From the NCBI GenBank assembly GCA_905214265.1, contig CAJMLQ010000063.1:1-16740 (forward strand): a DNA stretch of 16,740 nucleotides, written 5' to 3'. Positions 15,296-16,740 of the stretch are shown here, in pieces. Origin of the DNA: an uncultured bacterium (GTDB lineage Bacteria > Bacillota > Clostridia > Oscillospirales > Ruminococcaceae). The translations under genes were made by a program, and so were the position numbers. The stretch's first letter is position 1; each line of letters starts with the position of its first letter. The notes under the pieces are model-generated. The model made no database searches. It worked only from the letters and a program-made list of their open reading frames with translations, and was not told the DNA's origin.

Positions 15296-15330
15296 ATTTC
15301 TTGAAAAATCAGAAAGATTCCTTGAAAAAT
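15296..15330. repeat. Direct repeat with 21-bp period in the kinase / XRE divergent region
   Basis: ATTTCTTGAAAAAT (15296-15309) and ATTCCTTGAAAAAT (15317-15330) match at 13 of 14 bases and are spaced 21 bp apart, two helical turns. They lie 29-63 bases upstream of the kinase start. The spacing suits a regulator dimer or two dimers on one DNA face; the divergent XRE-type protein is the obvious candidate. No convincing sigma-A promoter is visible for the kinase. Confidence 0.5.
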
Positions 15331-15407
15331 TCCACCATCCGGCCGCTCTACGGAGCGTTGGTTGCATCCTTCCGGAAAACCTGTTAGGATAAAGAGGAGG
15401 TGATTCG

Positions 15408-15998
15408 ATGAAGGAAGGACAAACCGGGGACCTGATCCGCCGCATCCGGCTGGAAAAGAGCCTCACGCAGAAACAGCTGGCCGCCGCGCTGCATCTCAGC
15501 GACCGGACCATATCCAAATGGGAAAGAGGGCTGGGATTGCCGGATACCGCGCTGCTTCCGGAGCTCTCCCGCATGCTGGGAGTCCCGGCCGAACGAATTT
15601 TAGAGGGGACGCTCTCCCCCAACGAACAGGATGGAGGAAATATGAAACGAACACGATTTTACCGATGCCCGCTGTGCGGAAATCTGCTGACATCCACCGG
15701 GGAGGCGGAGATCTCTTGCTGCGGGAGAAAGCTGACCGCCCTGACGCCCCAGCCCGCGGATGCCACTCACCGTTTCCAGACTGAAATCATCGATGACGAA
15801 TGGTACTTGCGTTCCGCCCACCCCATGACAAAAGAGCACTATCTCACCTTTGCCGCCTGGGTGGAGATGGGGCGGGTGCTGCTCATACGGCTGTATCCCG
15901 AGCAGGACGGCGCAGTGCGGCTGCCAGTGATGCGCGGTGGAAAGCTCTATTTCGGCTGCAGCCGCGACGGCCTTTTCGCACAGGAGCTGCCCCGTTAG
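15408..15998 (+). CDS. XRE-type HTH regulator with a desulfoferrodoxin-like C-terminal domain
   Basis: A 196-residue protein. Residues 8-62 are a Cro/C1-type helix-turn-helix (LIRRIRLEKSLTQKQLAAAL, LSDRTISKWERG). Residues 83-196 resemble desulfoferrodoxin/superoxide reductase. CPLCGN (Cys87, Cys90) and SCCG (Cys104, Cys105) match the four-Cys centre I. His121, His138 (HPM), His144 (EHY) and Cys184 fall at the spacing of four centre II ligands (His-x5-His kept, Cys at the end). The fifth position, His in the enzyme, is Asp187 (CSRDGLF), and the catalytic Glu-Lys before the first His is absent. I infer a metal- or redox-sensing regulator rather than an active superoxide reductase. The ATG follows GAGGAGG by seven bases. 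It is divergent from the kinase-ETF operon. I recall similar HTH proteins in clostridial genomes, without a known role. Confidence 0.78.
   Translation: MKEGQTGDLIRRIRLEKSLTQKQLAAALHLSDRTISKWERGLGLPDTALLPELSRMLGVPAERILEGTLSPNEQDGGNMKRTRFYRCPLCGNLLTSTGEAEISCCGRKLTALTPQPADATHRFQTEIIDDEWYLRSAHPMTKEHYLTFAAWVEMGRVLLIRLYPEQDGAVRLPVMRGGKLYFGCSRDGLFAQELPR
15633..15644 (+). promoter_or_regulatory. Internal ribosome site and ATG inside the XRE-type gene
   Basis: GGAGG (15633-15637) lies four bases before an in-frame ATG (15642), exactly at the junction between the HTH part and the metal-site part (residue 79). Initiation here would give a separate 118-residue desulfoferrodoxin-like protein without the DNA-binding domain. 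It may equally be chance from the peptide DGGNMK. Confidence 0.35.
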
Positions 15999-16148
15999 AA
16001 CAGCCCTGCTCCTGCAAAATGTAAAACCATCACCCAATGGGCCGCCCATTATACGGAGCCACTGTAGAAAAAGCAGGCAATACCGGACCGCTGCGCTGCG
16101 TAAGGCCGCCGCATCTCTCCAAAATCCCGGGCGCGGCTTCAGGGGAGT

Positions 16149-16181
16149 CCTGAGGGGACCGGCCCCCTCAGGCGTCTTTTT
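16149..16181 (+). terminator. Terminator-like hairpin downstream of the XRE-type gene
   Basis: A 9-bp stem CCTGAGGGG/CCCCTCAGG (16149-16157 with 16164-16172) with a 6-base loop, followed by CGTCTTTTT. It is 150 bases after the XRE-type stop and is the first good terminator for that transcript. Confidence 0.65.
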
Positions 16182-16183
16182 CT

Positions 16184-16217
16184 CCCCTATCTTTTTCCAC
16201 GCGGAAAAAGATAGGGG
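16184..16217. repeat. Perfect 15-bp inverted repeat
   Basis: CCCCTATCTTTTTCC (16184-16198) and its exact complement (16203-16217) flank a 4-base loop. It directly follows the hairpin at 16149-16181. The form, a long near-perfect palindrome in a non-coding gap, suggests a dispersed intergenic repeat element, but only one copy is in the window. Confidence 0.55.
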
Positions 16218-16262
16218 GCGGGGAAGAATCATCGAAATCCAAACACGCTCTTTCCCGCATAG

Positions 16263-16302
16263 GGCGTACAGTGTTTCGATACATTAACAAATACTGTGCG
16301 CC
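16263..16302. repeat. 14-bp stem hairpin
   Basis: Arms 16263-16276 and 16289-16302 pair over 14 positions, two of them G-U type, around a 12-base AT-rich loop. No T run follows. The wobble pairs hint that an RNA structure, rather than a DNA site, may be what is kept. Confidence 0.4.
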
Positions 16303-16391
16303 TTGCAGAAAAACCCCAATGTCTTGCGCCGCCAAAAACTCATTTTTCCGTATGTAATACTGACAACCTTTCAGCCCGTGTATCGACAAAC

Positions 16392-16424
16392 GCCGGGATG
16401 GCCCCTTGCAGGCGCCGTCCCGGC
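16392..16424 (-). terminator. Probable terminator downstream of iolB
   Basis: An 11-bp stem with one wobble pair (16392-16402 with 16414-16424) lies 22 bases after the iolB stop. On the minus strand it is followed by GTTTGTC, a weak T stretch. Confidence 0.55.
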
Positions 16425-16446
16425 ATTTTGCGCTGTCTTCCGGCGC

Positions 16447-16740
16447 TTAGATCTGGTTGAGCCATTTGTGGCCCTCTTCCGTGGTCATAAAGAAGCCGCG
16501 GTTCTCACCGGCCATGATCCAGAGATAGTAGTTCTGATAGCCCGGCGCGCAGCAGAAGGGATGATAGCCCCGGGGAATCTCCACGAAATCGCCGTTTTTG
16601 ACGGTGTAAGTCTCGTCCAGATCTCCTTGCTTGGAGTAGACTCGCTGGATACCAAAGCCGGAATTCTTATCGAATTCGTAGTAATAAATCTCCTCCAGAA
16701 CGCCCTCCAGAGGCATGTTGTCCTCATCATGTTGATGGGG
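16447..16740 (-). CDS. iolB: IolB-like 5-deoxy-glucuronate isomerase, C-terminal part, cut by right edge
   Basis: The frame is open to the window edge, giving 97 visible residues that end at a TAG stop. They begin PHQHDEDN and continue LEEIYYYEF, GIQRVYS, DETYTVKNGDFVEIPRGYHPF and YYLWIMAG. This is the metal-binding cupin half of the KduI/IolB family: the two His of PHQH, a Glu in LEEIYYY and the His of PRGYHP are the expected ligands. IolB converts 5-deoxy-D-glucuronate to 2-deoxy-5-keto-D-gluconate in myo-inositol breakdown. The rest of the gene, and probably other iol genes, would lie to the right. An internal ATG (16716) is not a start, since the conserved PHQH motif precedes it. The family call is good; KduI is less likely from the motif wording. 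Confidence 0.85.
   Translation of the reverse strand, partial: PHQHDEDNMPLEGVLEEIYYYEFDKNSGFGIQRVYSKQGDLDETYTVKNGDFVEIPRGYHPFCCAPGYQNYYLWIMAGENRGFFMTTEEGHKWLNQI

Larger units (their letters stand above)
15999..16446. other. Gene-free, hairpin-rich stretch
   Basis: This 448-base interval between the XRE-type gene and iolB shows no convincing gene on either strand. It holds a small inverted repeat AATGGGC-C-GCCCATT (16036-16050) and the four larger hairpins listed separately. I see no tRNA, riboswitch or CRISPR pattern in it. Confidence 0.6.

Noticed and set aside
15362..15390. TTGCAT-N17-TAGGAT as promoter of the XRE-type gene
   Set aside because: It has a TGn extended -10, but the predicted start (about 15397) would fall inside the ribosome site, so it would cut it away.
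15408..15998. Active superoxide reductase
   Set aside because: The catalytic Glu-Lys next to the first His is missing and the last His ligand is Asp, so I describe it as desulfoferrodoxin-like only.

Overview
The window looks like a chromosomal accessory/metabolic region of a high-GC, Gram-positive, Clostridia-type anaerobe. An Oscillospiraceae-like gut bacterium is my best guess. Reasons: dense AGGAGG-type ribosome sites, sigma-A promoters often carrying an extended -10 (TGn), a vanG-type D-Ala:D-Ser cluster, an M23/M50 protease pair resembling sporulation SpoIVFA/SpoIVFB, and strongly G/C-ending codons. There is no rRNA, tRNA, transposase, integrase or CRISPR array, so the lineage is inference.

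Left block (1-2704, minus strand): three overlapping genes in the order ligase, D,D-peptidase and VanT-like membrane protein (cut by the left edge). This is the structural core of a vanG/vanC-type operon that makes and protects D-Ala-D-Ser peptidoglycan precursors. No VanR/VanS or VanU is seen next to it. A 237-bp divergent region separates it from a GH36-like glycosidase (2942-4927), which ends in a strong terminator. An M23 peptidase and an M50 site-2-type protease follow as an overlapping pair (5024-6161).

Middle block (6158-10883): a LacI-family regulator with its own good promoter converges on a PHP-domain metallohydrolase (minus). The PHP gene diverges from L-fucose isomerase (fucI, plus). 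The 272-bp region between PHP and fucI carries two near-consensus promoters and a perfect palindrome with a central CG, a plausible site for a LacI-type protein. Fuculokinase and fuculose-phosphate aldolase are not next to fucI.

Right block (10884-16740): reading on the minus strand, an FGGY sugar kinase, a single-chain fusion of electron-transfer flavoprotein beta and alpha subunits, and an MFS transporter with its own promoter and a 5'-terminal stem-loop. Divergent from the kinase is an XRE-type regulator whose C-terminal half resembles desulfoferrodoxin (superoxide reductase): four Cys of centre I and four of five expected centre II ligand positions are kept, and the fifth is Asp. A redox-sensing regulator facing a kinase/ETF operon is the most unusual arrangement here. 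A 448-bp gene-free stretch rich in hairpins follows, then the C-terminal part of an IolB-like 5-deoxy-glucuronate isomerase enters from the right edge. Overall the region combines carbohydrate/polyol catabolism, cell-wall precursor remodelling and a possible redox-regulated module.
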